A stretch of DNA of 64,000 bases from an uncultured Tateyamaria sp. (GCF_947503045.1 NZ_CANNCF010000002.1:372001-436000); one strand, 5' to 3'; shown: positions 25,858 to 34,574, counted from the stretch's first letter. Notes: a model not told the origin generated them from the sequence alone. Translations and numbers: made by a program.

Positions 25858-26634
25858 TCACACATCAGCATGCCCCGCGCGCAACCCGTCGCGCACCCGG
25901 TGCGCCACCTCCAGAAACTCCGGACTCTCACGGATATCCAGTGGCCGTTCTTTCGGCAGCGGGCTGTCGATCACATCCGTTATCCGCCCCGGACGCGGCG
26001 ACATCACCACGATCTTGGTGCTCAGATACACCGCCTCGGGGATCGAGTGGGTGACAAAAGCAATGGTCTTTTCCGTGCGCGCCCACAGTTTGAGCAATTG
26101 CTCGTTCAAATGATCCCGCACGATCTCGTCCAGCGCACCAAAAGGTTCATCCATCAGCAGAATATCCGCATCAAAGGCCAATGCCCGCGCAATCGAGGCG
26201 CGCTGCTGCATGCCGCCGGACAACTGCCAGGGAAACTTCTTCTCAAAGCCCGCCAATTCAACCAGTTCCAACACCCGCGCGACCCGAGCCTCTTGGTCAG
26301 CCTTCGAATAACCCATGATTTCAAGCGGCAGCGAGATATTGCGCCCGATCGTACGCCACGGATAAAGCCCTGCCGCTTGAAACACATAGCCATAGGCCCG
26401 CGCGCGGCGCGCTTCCTCGGGACTGACGCCGTTTACCGTGATCGATCCACCCGTCGGCTGTTCAAGGTCCGCCATCACCCGCAAAAAGGTGGTCTTGCCA
26501 CAACCTGACGGGCCGATAAAGGAAACGAAATCCCCCTTTTCGATGTCCAGCGACACACCTTTGAGCGCATGCACTGGCCCGTCATTGGTCTGAAATGTCA
26601 GGTCGAGGTTTTGGGCCGAAATTACTGTTGTCAT
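25858..26634 (-). CDS. ABC transporter ATP-binding protein (SsuB/ThiZ type)
   Basis: The 258-residue ATPase has Walker A GPSGCGKT (about 40-47), Q-loop VFQAAGLYPW, signature LSGGMQQRASIARAL, Walker B ILLMDEPFGALD and switch His in VTHSIPEA. The overall type matches the nitrate/sulfonate/thiamine-precursor subclass, in line with the NMT1-like binding protein. ATG 26634 is preferred to GTG 26649. It is the first gene of the importer block and is preceded by an operator-like dyad at 26657-26672. Confidence 0.92.
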   Translation of the reverse strand: MTTVISAQNLDLTFQTNDGPVHALKGVSLDIEKGDFVSFIGPSGCGKTTFLRVMADLEQPTGGSITVNGVSPEEARRARAYGYVFQAAGLYPWRTIGRNISLPLEIMGYSKADQEARVARVLELVELAGFEKKFPWQLSGGMQQRASIARALAFDADILLMDEPFGALDEIVRDHLNEQLLKLWARTEKTIAFVTHSIPEAVYLSTKIVVMSPRPGRITDVIDSPLPKERPLDIRESPEFLEVAHRVRDGLRAGHADV

Positions 26635-26656
26635 GCTGCCAACTGCCACATTCTAT

Positions 26657-26672
26657 TTTGTCGAATGGTCAA
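26657..26672. promoter_or_regulatory. RutR-like operator, candidate 3 (importer genes)
   Basis: TTTGTCG-AA-TGGTCAA has the same 7-2-7 layout as the dyads at 29919 and 34342. Its right half TGGTCAA is a perfect half-site of the E. coli RutR consensus TTGACCA-NN-TGGTCAA; the left half is weak. It lies 23 nt upstream of the ATPase start. Confidence 0.4.
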
Positions 26673-26701
26673 CAAAGGCAATACGAAACATGCAAGCAGC
26701 A

Positions 26702-28162
26702 TCAAATCCCCGCCGGAATGTTCAGCGGATCGCGCTGGATCATTTTCGGTGCGGTCAGCGCCTTCCATTTGCTCAACGCCTGCGACGCACTGGCAAAGGC
26801 CGGGCGTGGCACGAACTTGCCCCGACCGGGTGAAGGCTGCGAGTTTTGCCCCCAGGCCCAGATCACCTCACCGCGGCTCAGCGTATAGCGGCTTTGTGCT
26901 TTTACTTCGAACCCTTCGAACACGTTGTAGTCCAGCACCGAATGGTGGTTTGCGGGTGAGATTGTCTTGGTGATCTTGGGATCCCACACCACGATATCCG
27001 CATCTGCCCCTTCAACGATGGCACCCTTCTTGGGATAAATGTTCAGGATCTTGGCGACGTTGGACGAGGTGCAGGCGACAAATTCGTTCGGCGTCAGGCG
27101 GCCCGTCTCGACCCCTTCGGTCCAAAGAACGGCCAGACGCTCTTCGAGCCCGTTCGACCCGTTCGGGATGATGCGGAAATCATCACGACCCGCCCGCTTC
27201 TGCTCGGTGTTAAAGGCGGCATGGTCCGTCGCCACCACCTGAAGCGAGCCCGCCTGAAGGCCGGCCCAAAGCGAATCCTGATGGTCCTTAGAACGGAACG
27301 GCGGCGACATCACCCGCCGCGCGGCATGGTCCCAATCGGTGTTGAAATACTCGCGCTCATCCAGCGTCAGGAACTGGATCAACGGCTCGCCGTAGACGCG
27401 CATCCCCTTCTGGCGGGCCCGACGGATCGCCTCATGGGCCTGCTCGCAGGACACGTGCACGATATACAGGGGCACACCGGCGGCGTCCGCAATGGTGATG
27501 GCGCGGTTGGCCGCCTCGCCCTCAACCTCGGGGGGCCGGGAATAGGCATGACCCTCGGGGCCGGTGATGCCCTCGTTGAAAAACTTCTCCTGCAGGGCGG
27601 CGACCAGATCGCCATTCTCGGCATGGACCATCGGCAGCGCGCCCAGCTCGGCGCAGCGCTGGAACGAGGCGAACATCTCGTCATCCTCGACCATCAGCGC
27701 GCCTTTGTAGGCCATGAAATGCTTGAACGAATTGACGCCCATCTCGACGGCGTCCTTCATCTCGTCAAAGACGTTCTCGTTCCAGCCGGTGATCGCCATG
27801 TGATAGCCGACATCGGAACAGATCTGCGGCGCTGACTTGCGATGCCATTCATTGATCGCATTCTTGATCGATCCATCCTCGCCGGGCAGACAGAAATCGA
27901 CCACCATCGTGGTGCCGCCCACGGCGGCCGCCCAAGTTCCGGATTCGAACGTCTCGGCCGCAGTGGTGCCCATGAACGGCATCTCAAGGTGCGTGTGCGG
28001 ATCAATCCCGCCGGGGATGACATAAGCGCCCTCGGCATCGATATATTCGTCGCCCGACAGGTCCTCGCCGATGGCCTTGATCACTTCGCCCTCGATCAGC
28101 ACATCGGCCTTCCAGGTCCGGTCCGCCGTGCAGACCATCCCGCCCTTGATCACCTTGGTCAT
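26702..28162 (-). CDS. hydA: Dihydropyrimidinase
   Basis: The 486-residue amidohydrolase opens the ring of 5,6-dihydrouracil or dihydrothymine to N-carbamoyl-beta-alanine or its methyl analogue, step two of reductive pyrimidine degradation. Metal ligands visible are HxH in GGIDPHTHLEMP (about 57-59), the carboxylated Lys in HFMAYKGALM (about 150), the later His residues in MVHAEN and YIVHVSCEQAHEA, and Asp in VATDHAAF. The protein length is normal for the family. It sits between the pyrimidine importer and the carbamoyl hydrolase, all on the minus strand. Confidence 0.94.
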   Translation of the reverse strand: MTKVIKGGMVCTADRTWKADVLIEGEVIKAIGEDLSGDEYIDAEGAYVIPGGIDPHTHLEMPFMGTTAAETFESGTWAAAVGGTTMVVDFCLPGEDGSIKNAINEWHRKSAPQICSDVGYHMAITGWNENVFDEMKDAVEMGVNSFKHFMAYKGALMVEDDEMFASFQRCAELGALPMVHAENGDLVAALQEKFFNEGITGPEGHAYSRPPEVEGEAANRAITIADAAGVPLYIVHVSCEQAHEAIRRARQKGMRVYGEPLIQFLTLDEREYFNTDWDHAARRVMSPPFRSKDHQDSLWAGLQAGSLQVVATDHAAFNTEQKRAGRDDFRIIPNGSNGLEERLAVLWTEGVETGRLTPNEFVACTSSNVAKILNIYPKKGAIVEGADADIVVWDPKITKTISPANHHSVLDYNVFEGFEVKAQSRYTLSRGEVIWAWGQNSQPSPGRGKFVPRPAFASASQALSKWKALTAPKMIQRDPLNIPAGI

Positions 28163-28188
28163 GTCATCTCTCCCAACTGCGTCCTACA

Positions 28189-28245
28189 TTCTCTGTTTTC
28201 AAAAAATCCCGGGGGAGGCGCGCAGCGCCGGGGGCAGAGCCCCCG
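28189..28245 (-). terminator. Terminator-like dispersed repeat, copy 1
   Basis: Read on the minus strand directly after the stop of the 107-aa gene: hairpin CGGGGGC-TCT-GCCCCCG (28229-28245), then GGCGC-TGC-GCGCC, then CCCGGGATTTTTTG with a U-tract. The outer sequence TCTCTGTTTTCAAAAAATCC is shared with copies at 42311 and 48259, so the conserved unit is longer than a terminator needs. Confidence 0.6.
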
Positions 28246-28569
28246 TCACACACTTGCAAAACACCCCAACGCCGATCCATGCACCCCGATGTCCAGCGGA
28301 CCAAAGTCACTCTCGACACATAGTGAAAAGTACCCTGCCAGCGGCAGATAGACCACCCGATAGGACCCGTCCGTGCGCGTGACGCTCCAACAGCGCTGCG
28401 TGATGCCGCCGGAAAAATTCACCGTCGTCTCGAAGGGCGGGACAAGCGAGGTCTGGAACGCGACCAGAGTGTTGCACTCGGTCTGCGTGCCAATCGGGGC
28501 CTCGACAATTTCCTCGCCGATCATCGCCTCGATGCGCTCCGCCACGCTCAGATCGGGGTCCAGCATCAT
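28246..28569 (-). CDS. Conserved-looking hypothetical protein inside the pyrimidine locus, 107 aa
   Basis: No family was recognised. The N-terminal third is acidic and helical (DPDLSVAERIEAMIGEEIVEAP). The rest reads as beta strands (TTVNFSGGITQRCWSVTRTDGSYRVVYLPLAGYFSLCVES) with three Cys residues after residue 30. There is no signal peptide or membrane span. It lies between the M20 hydrolase and dihydropyrimidinase genes, preceded by two hairpins and followed by a terminator-like repeat, so it may be expressed at a different level from its neighbours. Two adjacent ATG codons form the start. Confidence 0.62.
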   Translation of the reverse strand: MMLDPDLSVAERIEAMIGEEIVEAPIGTQTECNTLVAFQTSLVPPFETTVNFSGGITQRCWSVTRTDGSYRVVYLPLAGYFSLCVESDFGPLDIGVHGSALGCFASV

Positions 28570-28582
28570 GGCCTCCGCGCCC

Positions 28583-28627
28583 CGGACTGCGACACGCAGT
28601 CCGTCCCGTTTTCCGCATCGGAAAACG
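28583..28627. terminator. Two adjacent 9-bp hairpins with 3-nt loops
   Basis: CGGACTGCG-ACA-CGCAGTCCG (28583-28603) and CGTTTTCCG-CAT-CGGAAAACG (28607-28627) are both perfect. They lie 7 nt past the end of the minus-strand hydrolase gene, in the gap to the 107-aa gene. They could attenuate transcription or protect the upstream message; no U-tract is seen. Confidence 0.5.
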
Positions 28628-28633
28628 CGCCGC

Positions 28634-29884
28634 TCACCCGACGATCTCCGCTGTTTGAACCACCGCGTGCATCAACACATCCGTCCCAGCCATCGCCCAG
28701 TCCTTTGATATCTCCTCGGCTTCGTTGTGGCTGAGGCCATCGACACAAGGGCACATCACCATCGCCGTTGGCGCCACCCGGTTGATCCAGCACGCATCAT
28801 GCCCCGCACCGGAAATCAGGTTCATGTGGCTATACCCCAGACGCTCTGCCGCAGACCGCACCGCCGAAACACAGCCCTCGTCAAAGGCCACGGGATCAAA
28901 GCCACCGACCTTCTCAAAGGAAATCTCAAGACCCATATCGTCTGCGATCTTCTGACCCTCCGCGCGCAGGCGCGCCTCCATATCCTCGATCACGCTCAAC
29001 TCGGGCGAGCGGAAATCGACAGTGAACACCACCTTGCCCGGGATCACGTTGCGCGAGTTGGGATAGACGTCGATATGCCCAGCCGCGCCAACCGCATGGG
29101 GGGCATGGGACCAAGCAATTTCGTCCACTTTCTCAAGCACGCGCGCCATGCCCAGCCCTGCATTTTTGCGCATCGGCATCGGGGTCGACCCGGTGTGGCT
29201 GTCCTTGCCGACAATCGTCACCTGCGTCCACGACAGGCCCTGCCCATGCGTGACCACGCCGATATCCTTGCCTTCTGCCTCCAGAATGGGGCCCTGTTCG
29301 ATGTGCAGTTCAAAGAACGCGTGCATCTTGCGCGTGCCCACCTCTTCGTCCCCACGCCAGCCAATGCGGGTCAGCTCTTCGCCGAATTTTTTGCCGTCAG
29401 CATCCACGCGGTCATAGGCCCAGTCCTGCGTGTGGATGCCCGCAAACACACCCGAGGACAGCATCGCCGGGGCATAGCGTGTGCCTTCCTCATTGGTGAA
29501 ATTGGTGACCACGATCGGGTGCTTGGTCTTCACATCCAGATCATTGAGGGTGCGGATGATCTCGAGCCCGCCGAGCACACCCAGTACGCCATCATATTTG
29601 CCGCCCGTCGGTTGGGTGTCGAGGTGAGACCCCACATAGACCGGCAGCGCATCCGGGTCCGTGCCCGGACGATGCGCAAACATATTGCCCATCTGATCGA
29701 GCCCCATGGAACAACCCGCCGCCTCGCACCACGACTGGAACAACGCGCGACCCTCGCCGTCTTCATCCGTCAGGGTCTGGCGGTTGTTGCCACCCGCCAC
29801 GCCGGGGCCGATCTTGGCCATTTCCATCAGGCTGTCCCACAGCCGATCGCCATTGATGCGCAGGTTTTCGCCCGGTGCTGCCAT
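28634..29884 (-). CDS. M20-family N-carbamoyl-beta-alanine amidohydrolase (ureidopropionase-like)
   Basis: The 416-residue zinc hydrolase belongs to the hydantoinase/carbamoylase group. Metal-site motifs are GSHLDTQPTGGKYDGVLG (His, Asp), NEEGTRYAPAMLSSGVF (Glu-Glu) and ELHIEQGPILE (His); DSHTGSTPM and SGAGHDACW are also typical. Next to dihydropyrimidinase and PreTA, the likely reaction is hydrolysis of N-carbamoyl-beta-alanine to beta-alanine, CO2 and ammonia, step three of the pathway. ATG 29884 fits the start of homologues; the longer ORF reaches through the operator region. It is divergent from the rutR-like gene. Confidence 0.9.
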   Translation of the reverse strand: MAAPGENLRINGDRLWDSLMEMAKIGPGVAGGNNRQTLTDEDGEGRALFQSWCEAAGCSMGLDQMGNMFAHRPGTDPDALPVYVGSHLDTQPTGGKYDGVLGVLGGLEIIRTLNDLDVKTKHPIVVTNFTNEEGTRYAPAMLSSGVFAGIHTQDWAYDRVDADGKKFGEELTRIGWRGDEEVGTRKMHAFFELHIEQGPILEAEGKDIGVVTHGQGLSWTQVTIVGKDSHTGSTPMPMRKNAGLGMARVLEKVDEIAWSHAPHAVGAAGHIDVYPNSRNVIPGKVVFTVDFRSPELSVIEDMEARLRAEGQKIADDMGLEISFEKVGGFDPVAFDEGCVSAVRSAAERLGYSHMNLISGAGHDACWINRVAPTAMVMCPCVDGLSHNEAEEISKDWAMAGTDVLMHAVVQTAEIVG

Positions 29885-29918
29885 GTCATCCCCCGTGTTG
29901 TCCGCATACGGACACTTT

Positions 29919-29934
29919 TTGACCAATTGGTAAA
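29919..29934. promoter_or_regulatory. RutR-like operator, candidate 1 (divergent promoter region)
   Basis: TTGACCA-AT-TGGTAAA differs at one position from the E. coli RutR consensus TTGACCA-NN-TGGTCAA. It lies between the divergent carbamoyl hydrolase and rutR-like genes. A perfect dyad TGTCCG-CATA-CGGACA (29899-29914) lies 4 nt away, towards the hydrolase gene, and could be a second site or an RNA hairpin. Confidence 0.65.
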
Positions 29935-30042
29935 GACACGATTGCCAAGGTGCGCTTTTCTGTCAAGAACTGCTTTGAACAGAATTGCCCAATCGCCCCG
30001 CATCTGCCTAGACTTGCAGCACGAACAAGCAAAGGAGCCGAC

Positions 30043-30654
30043 GTGCCCGACGGCGCCAACAAGAAAACGAGCCGCATACAACAGCGCAACCGCCATCTGA
30101 TCCTGGATGCCGCACTCGATGTGTTTTCGGCACATGGCTATCGCGGCGCCACGCTCGATCAAATCGCCGAAGCGGCGGGCCTGTCCAAGCCCAACATCCT
30201 CTACTACTTCTCTGGCAAGGAAGAGATCCACGTCACACTGCTGAACCGGCTGATGGAAACCTGGCTCGACCCGCTGGTCGAGATGGACGAAACCGGCGAT
30301 CCGATGACCGAACTCATGGGCTATGTGCACCGCAAGCTCGATATGGCCCGCGACCTGCCGCGCGAAAGCCGCCTGTTTGCTGGCGAAATCCTGCAAGGCG
30401 CGCCGCGCATGCACCCGCATCTGGTGGCCGACCTCAAACCGCTCTTTGACCAGAAATGCGCGGTCATTCAGGGCTGGGTGGACGCGGGCAAGCTCGCCCC
30501 CGTTGATCCGCGCCACCTCATCTTTTCGATCTGGTCCACCACTCAGCACTATGCCGATTTTGACGTGCAGGTGCAGGTTTTGTCGGACAACGACCCGATG
30601 GAGGGCGCGCGCCGCTATCTGGATCGGCTGTTCCGACAGGTCCTGAGCCCGTGA
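30043..30654 (+). CDS. rutR: TetR-family regulator, RutR type
   Basis: The 203-residue repressor has an N-terminal helix-turn-helix (ILDAALDVFSAHGYRGATLDQIAEAAGLSKPNILYYF). Its ligand domain contains ESRLFAGEILQGAPRM, then GWVDAGKLAPVDPRHLIF and STTQHYADF, which read closely like E. coli RutR, the uracil/thymine-responsive regulator. GTG 30043 has the best ribosome site (AAAGGAGCCGAC); the ATG-rich extension from 29950 lies in the operator zone. The call of a pyrimidine sensor is well supported by its position among pyrimidine genes. Confidence 0.92.
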   Translation: MPDGANKKTSRIQQRNRHLILDAALDVFSAHGYRGATLDQIAEAAGLSKPNILYYFSGKEEIHVTLLNRLMETWLDPLVEMDETGDPMTELMGYVHRKLDMARDLPRESRLFAGEILQGAPRMHPHLVADLKPLFDQKCAVIQGWVDAGKLAPVDPRHLIFSIWSTTQHYADFDVQVQVLSDNDPMEGARRYLDRLFRQVLSP

Positions 30655-30721
30655 GGGCCAAACCGCTCTGATTTACGGCGCCAACCGCGCTGTCCATATA
30701 TCCATTTCAGGAGGCCGCATC

Positions 30722-31606
30722 ATGCCCGACCGCAAACTCTACCTCGGCCCCCTGACCGACAACCGACGCTGGGACATGGTGGATGTCCGCCCGGACGACG
30801 TGTTTGTCGTCACCCCACCGAAATGCGGCACCACGTGGATGCAGACCATCGTGGCGCTGCTGTTCGCAGGAGATCCGGAGGTTGAAACCGAGCTGTCCGT
30901 CAGGATGCCTTGGGTCGACATCCGTATCCGCGAACTGCCCGAAATCGCCGCCCGCCTTGCCGCCATGACCCATCGGCGCAGCATGAAAAGCCACACGCCG
31001 ATGGACGGGTTTCCGCTGCATGATCAGGCCCACTATGTCTGCGTCTTCCGCCACCCGCTGGATGCGCATTTTTCGTTCCGCAAACACGTGCGCAACCTGC
31101 CCATGTCGTGGTTTGACCACTGGTATCCCGAGGACGATCCCGACGGCATCGCCTTTCGCCGGTTCCTTGACGGCGGGGCCGAAGGGTTTGATACGGACGC
31201 CATGCCGCTCGCGCATATCATCCGGCACTACGAGGCCGCCACCGCGCTGGCCGACCGGCCCAACGTGTCACTTTTCCACTACGCCGACATGAGCCGCGAT
31301 CTGGCAGGAACGTTCGCGCGGTTGGCCGAGCTGCTTGATATCTCCCACCCGGCCCACATCATGGATCAACTGGTGCAGGCTGCGACCTTTGATCATATGA
31401 AGGCCAACGCGGAACGCTATGCCCCATCAGGGGGCAAAGGGTTCATGAAATCGGATTCCGATTTCTTTCACAGCGGCACCAGCGGCAAATGGGCGGGCAA
31501 ACTGAGTGAGGCGGAACTGGCCGCCTATGACGCCATGATGGACGACCACCTGACACCACAGGACCGCGCGTGGCTGGAATACGGCTCAGCCGGACACGCG
31601 ACCTGA
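30722..31606 (+). CDS. Sulfotransferase domain protein
   Basis: The 294-residue protein has the 5'-phosphosulfate-binding loop TPPKCGTTWMQT (about 31-42), the 3'-phosphate motif region YVCVFRHPLDAHFSFRKHV and the C-terminal loop KGFMKSDSDFFHSGTSGKWAGKL. It should use PAPS to sulfate an alcohol or amine. It sits on the opposite strand between the RutR-type gene and preA, splitting the pyrimidine genes, and no functional tie to them is evident. The acceptor is unknown. Confidence 0.9.
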   Translation: MPDRKLYLGPLTDNRRWDMVDVRPDDVFVVTPPKCGTTWMQTIVALLFAGDPEVETELSVRMPWVDIRIRELPEIAARLAAMTHRRSMKSHTPMDGFPLHDQAHYVCVFRHPLDAHFSFRKHVRNLPMSWFDHWYPEDDPDGIAFRRFLDGGAEGFDTDAMPLAHIIRHYEAATALADRPNVSLFHYADMSRDLAGTFARLAELLDISHPAHIMDQLVQAATFDHMKANAERYAPSGGKGFMKSDSDFFHSGTSGKWAGKLSEAELAAYDAMMDDHLTPQDRAWLEYGSAGHAT

Positions 31607-31625
31607 GGCAACGCCACGGCGCGGA

Positions 31626-32930
31626 TTACTCCGCCGCCGTCGCACTCGGGTTGTTGGGATGGGTTGTCCAGTTGGCATAGTCCGGCTCCACCACGTTGCC
31701 CGTGCGCGGATCAACTGTGCCGGGCGCCATCGCTTCCATCGTGATGCAATCCTCGACCGGGCAGACATTGACGCACAGGTTGCACGCCACGCATTCGCCA
31801 TCAATCACCTCGAACACACGGCCCTCGGACATCGAAATCGCCTGATGCGAGGTGTCTTCGCAGGCCGCAAAACAGCGCCCACACGAAATGCAAAGGTCCT
31901 GATTGATCTTGGCCTTGGCCACGTAGTTCAGGTTCAGGTACTGCCAGTCCGTCACATTGGGCACCGCGGCACCCTGAAAATCTGCGACGCTGGTGTGGCC
32001 CTTTTCATCCATCCAGTCCGACAGGCCGCTGATCATCTCCTGCACGATCTTGAAGCCATAGGTCATCGCCGCCGTGCACACCTGCACATTGCCGCAGCCA
32101 AGGGTGATGAATTCCGCCGCATCGCGCCACGTGGTGATGCCGCCGATTCCCGAAATGGGGATACCCCGTGTCTCCTCACCGCGCGCGATTTCAGACACCA
32201 TCGACATCGCGATGGGCTTGACCGCAGGGCCGCAATAGCCCCCGTGCGATCCCTGCCCGTCAATCGACGGCTCGGGCGACATCGTGTCGAGATTGACAGA
32301 TGTGATCGAGTTGATCGTATTGATCAGGCTGACCGCATCCGCCCCGCCGGCCTTGGCTGCTGCGGCTGGTTTGCGGATATCGGTGATGTTGGGTGTCAGC
32401 TTTACGATGACCGGCTTGGAATAGTACTGCTTGCACCAGCGCGTCACCATTTCGATATATTCGGGCACTTGGCCGACAGCGGCGCCCATGCCGCGTTCGG
32501 ACATGCCGTGCGGGCAGCCAAAGTTCAGCTCGATCCCGTCCGCGCCGGTGTCTTCGACCAGCGGCAAAATGGCCTTCCACGCCGCTTCCTCACAAGGCAC
32601 CATGATCGAGACGACAATCGCGCGGTCCGGGTAGTCAGCCTTCACGCGCTTGATCTCTTCAAGGTTGGTGTAAAGGTCACGATCCGTGATCAGCTCGATA
32701 TTGTTCAGTCCCAAAAGACGGCGATCTGCGCCGTAGATCGCGCCATAGCGTGGCCCGTTCACGTTGACGACCGGCGGCCCTTCGGAGCCCAGGGTTTTCC
32801 AAACAACCCCGCCCCAGCCCGCCTCGAAGGCGCGGCGGACATTGTATTCCTTGTCCGTCGGCGGCGCCGAGGCCAGCCAGAAAGGGTTCGGGCTTTTGAT
32901 GCCCACGAAGTCACTTGTAAGATCAGCCAT
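31626..32930 (-). CDS. preA: NAD-dependent dihydropyrimidine dehydrogenase subunit PreA
   Basis: The 434-residue FMN protein reduces uracil and thymine to their dihydro forms. The TIM-barrel part (about 1-330) contains NPFWLASAPPTDKEYNVRRAF, ELNFGCPHGMSERGMGAAVG with the catalytic Cys region, and GIPISGIGGITTWRDAAEFI. Two [4Fe-4S] motifs follow near the C-terminus (CISCGRCFAAC and CVACNLCVNVCPVEDC). It follows preT on the same strand after 24 nt. PreA and PreT form one enzyme corresponding to eukaryotic DPD split in two. Confidence 0.96.
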   Translation of the reverse strand: MADLTSDFVGIKSPNPFWLASAPPTDKEYNVRRAFEAGWGGVVWKTLGSEGPPVVNVNGPRYGAIYGADRRLLGLNNIELITDRDLYTNLEEIKRVKADYPDRAIVVSIMVPCEEAAWKAILPLVEDTGADGIELNFGCPHGMSERGMGAAVGQVPEYIEMVTRWCKQYYSKPVIVKLTPNITDIRKPAAAAKAGGADAVSLINTINSITSVNLDTMSPEPSIDGQGSHGGYCGPAVKPIAMSMVSEIARGEETRGIPISGIGGITTWRDAAEFITLGCGNVQVCTAAMTYGFKIVQEMISGLSDWMDEKGHTSVADFQGAAVPNVTDWQYLNLNYVAKAKINQDLCISCGRCFAACEDTSHQAISMSEGRVFEVIDGECVACNLCVNVCPVEDCITMEAMAPGTVDPRTGNVVEPDYANWTTHPNNPSATAAE

Positions 32931-32954
32931 TTGATTGCTCCCTTGACGTGGCGT

Positions 32955-34286
32955 TCATACCGCCGCCCCTGTCAAACTCTCATGAATATCCATCGCCGCA
33001 TCGCGCCCTTCGGCCACGGCTGTCACCGTCAGATCATCGCCGCCCGAGGCACAATCCCCCCCGGCCCAGATTCCATCAACAGATGTGCGCCCGGCACCGG
33101 TCACCGCGATCTTGCCTTGGGCGAGGTCAGGCAGGCCCTCACCTACCAGCAACTGGCCAATGGCCCGCAACACCTGATCGGCGGCTACGCGCACGGTCTG
33201 CCCGGTGCCGCTCATATCCGGGTTCACATATTCGAATTCAATCTCGCGCACCGCGCCATTGCCGTGCATCGCGCGCGGGACCACGTGGGTCATGATCCGC
33301 ACCCCTTTCGAGGCGGCCAGATCCTGTTCGAACACACTTGCGTTCATGCGGTCCCGACCGCGGCGATAGGCCAGCGTGACGTTGAGTGCGCCCAGCAGTT
33401 TGGCCTGCACCGCCGCATCCACTGCCGTCATGCCACCGCCAATCACAACCACATCACGCCCCACCGGCAGCGTGGTCAGGTCCGAGGTCTGGCGCAGGTC
33501 AGCGATGAAATCCACCGCATCGCGCACTCCGTCCTTGTCGCCACCATCAATGGCCAACGCGTTCACTCCGCCCAGACCCATGCCAAGAAACACGGCATCA
33601 TAATCGCCCTTCAGCCCCTCCAGCGTCACATCGCGCCCCAGCGCCGTGTCATGCTGCAAGCTGATCCCGCCGATGCCCAGCAACCAATCCACTTCGGCCT
33701 GGGCAAAGCCTTCGGGGGTCTTGTAGGCAGCAATGCCGTATTCGTTCAGCCCACCGGGTTTGGGGCGCGCATCCATGACCACTACTTCATGACCCAGCAT
33801 CGCCAGCCGATGGGCGCAGGCCAGACCCGCAGGGCCCGCACCGACAACAGCCACTCTCTTGCCCGTTGCCGCCGCGCGGGTGAACGGATGGACACCCTTG
33901 TCCTGCAGATGATCAGTGGCATAGCGCTGCAACTGCCCGATCAGCACCGGCTTACCCTCGGCCTTCTCGCGCACACAGGCCTCTTCGCACAGGGTTTCGG
34001 TCGGACAGACCCGGGCACACATGCCCCCCATGATGTTCTGGGACAGGATGGTCTTGGCCGCCGCATCCGGGGTGCCGGTCGCGATCTGGCGAATGAACAA
34101 GGGGATATCGATGTCCGTCGGACAGGCAGTAATGCAGGGCGCATCATGGCAAAAATAGCAGCGATCCGCCGCCACAAGGGCCTCATGAGCGTCCAATGCG
34201 GGATGCAGATCGGAAAAGTTCTCCGCGTATTCCACGTCGTCCAAACGGCCCGCCGCCAGACCCGGCGTTAAAGGAGAGTGCGTCAT
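32955..34286 (-). CDS. preT: NAD-dependent dihydropyrimidine dehydrogenase subunit PreT
   Basis: The 443-residue flavoprotein passes electrons from NADH to PreA. It starts with an iron-sulfur segment (RCYFCHDAPCITACPTDIDI, then GGMCARVCPTETLCEEAC), then a FAD fold (VAVVGAGPAGLACAHRLA) and a NAD(P) fold (VVVIGGGMTAVDAAVQ). It ends with GIWAGGDCASGGDDLTVTAVAEG. ATG 34286 is preceded by TTTGGAG; the upstream extension is rejected. It is divergent from csp. A RutR-like dyad lies 56 nt upstream. Confidence 0.94.
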   Translation of the reverse strand: MTHSPLTPGLAAGRLDDVEYAENFSDLHPALDAHEALVAADRCYFCHDAPCITACPTDIDIPLFIRQIATGTPDAAAKTILSQNIMGGMCARVCPTETLCEEACVREKAEGKPVLIGQLQRYATDHLQDKGVHPFTRAAATGKRVAVVGAGPAGLACAHRLAMLGHEVVVMDARPKPGGLNEYGIAAYKTPEGFAQAEVDWLLGIGGISLQHDTALGRDVTLEGLKGDYDAVFLGMGLGGVNALAIDGGDKDGVRDAVDFIADLRQTSDLTTLPVGRDVVVIGGGMTAVDAAVQAKLLGALNVTLAYRRGRDRMNASVFEQDLAASKGVRIMTHVVPRAMHGNGAVREIEFEYVNPDMSGTGQTVRVAADQVLRAIGQLLVGEGLPDLAQGKIAVTGAGRTSVDGIWAGGDCASGGDDLTVTAVAEGRDAAMDIHESLTGAAV

Positions 34287-34341
34287 ATGTGCTCCAAAGC
34301 AACAACTGTTTCTTGGTAAAACGCTCTCACAGACACATATT

Positions 34342-34357
34342 TTTATCAACTGGTAAA
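34342..34357. promoter_or_regulatory. RutR-like operator, candidate 2 (preT promoter)
   Basis: TTTATCA-AC-TGGTAAA is a 7-2-7 dyad whose right half equals that of the candidate at 29919. A lone half-site TGGTAAA lies 37 nt away at 34314-34320, closer to preT. Together with candidates 1 and 3 the local consensus is TTKAYCA-NN-TGGTMAA. Confidence 0.55.
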
Positions 34358-34574
34358 ATTATTCAAACACAGCCAATTTTGTGCGCTGCTTAAAGAAGCG
34401 GCAAGTTGCCACTCCCCCGAATTCGTCTCAAAAAACTTGATTTGTGTCAGAATCCAGCCATCTTGAAAGTGCTACATCATCTATCGAACTGCTCCTATCG
34501 GCTCAGTCATTCGATCACATGACGACGCCAAGCTGCCGCATAGTGCGGGCAGGACGAAACGAGGAGTTACGACG

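Noticed and set aside
31659-34271. Plus-strand ORF of 870 codons opposite preA and preT
   Set aside because: Both opposite genes have complete motifs; the antisense frame is His/Arg-rich and has no domain or ribosome site.
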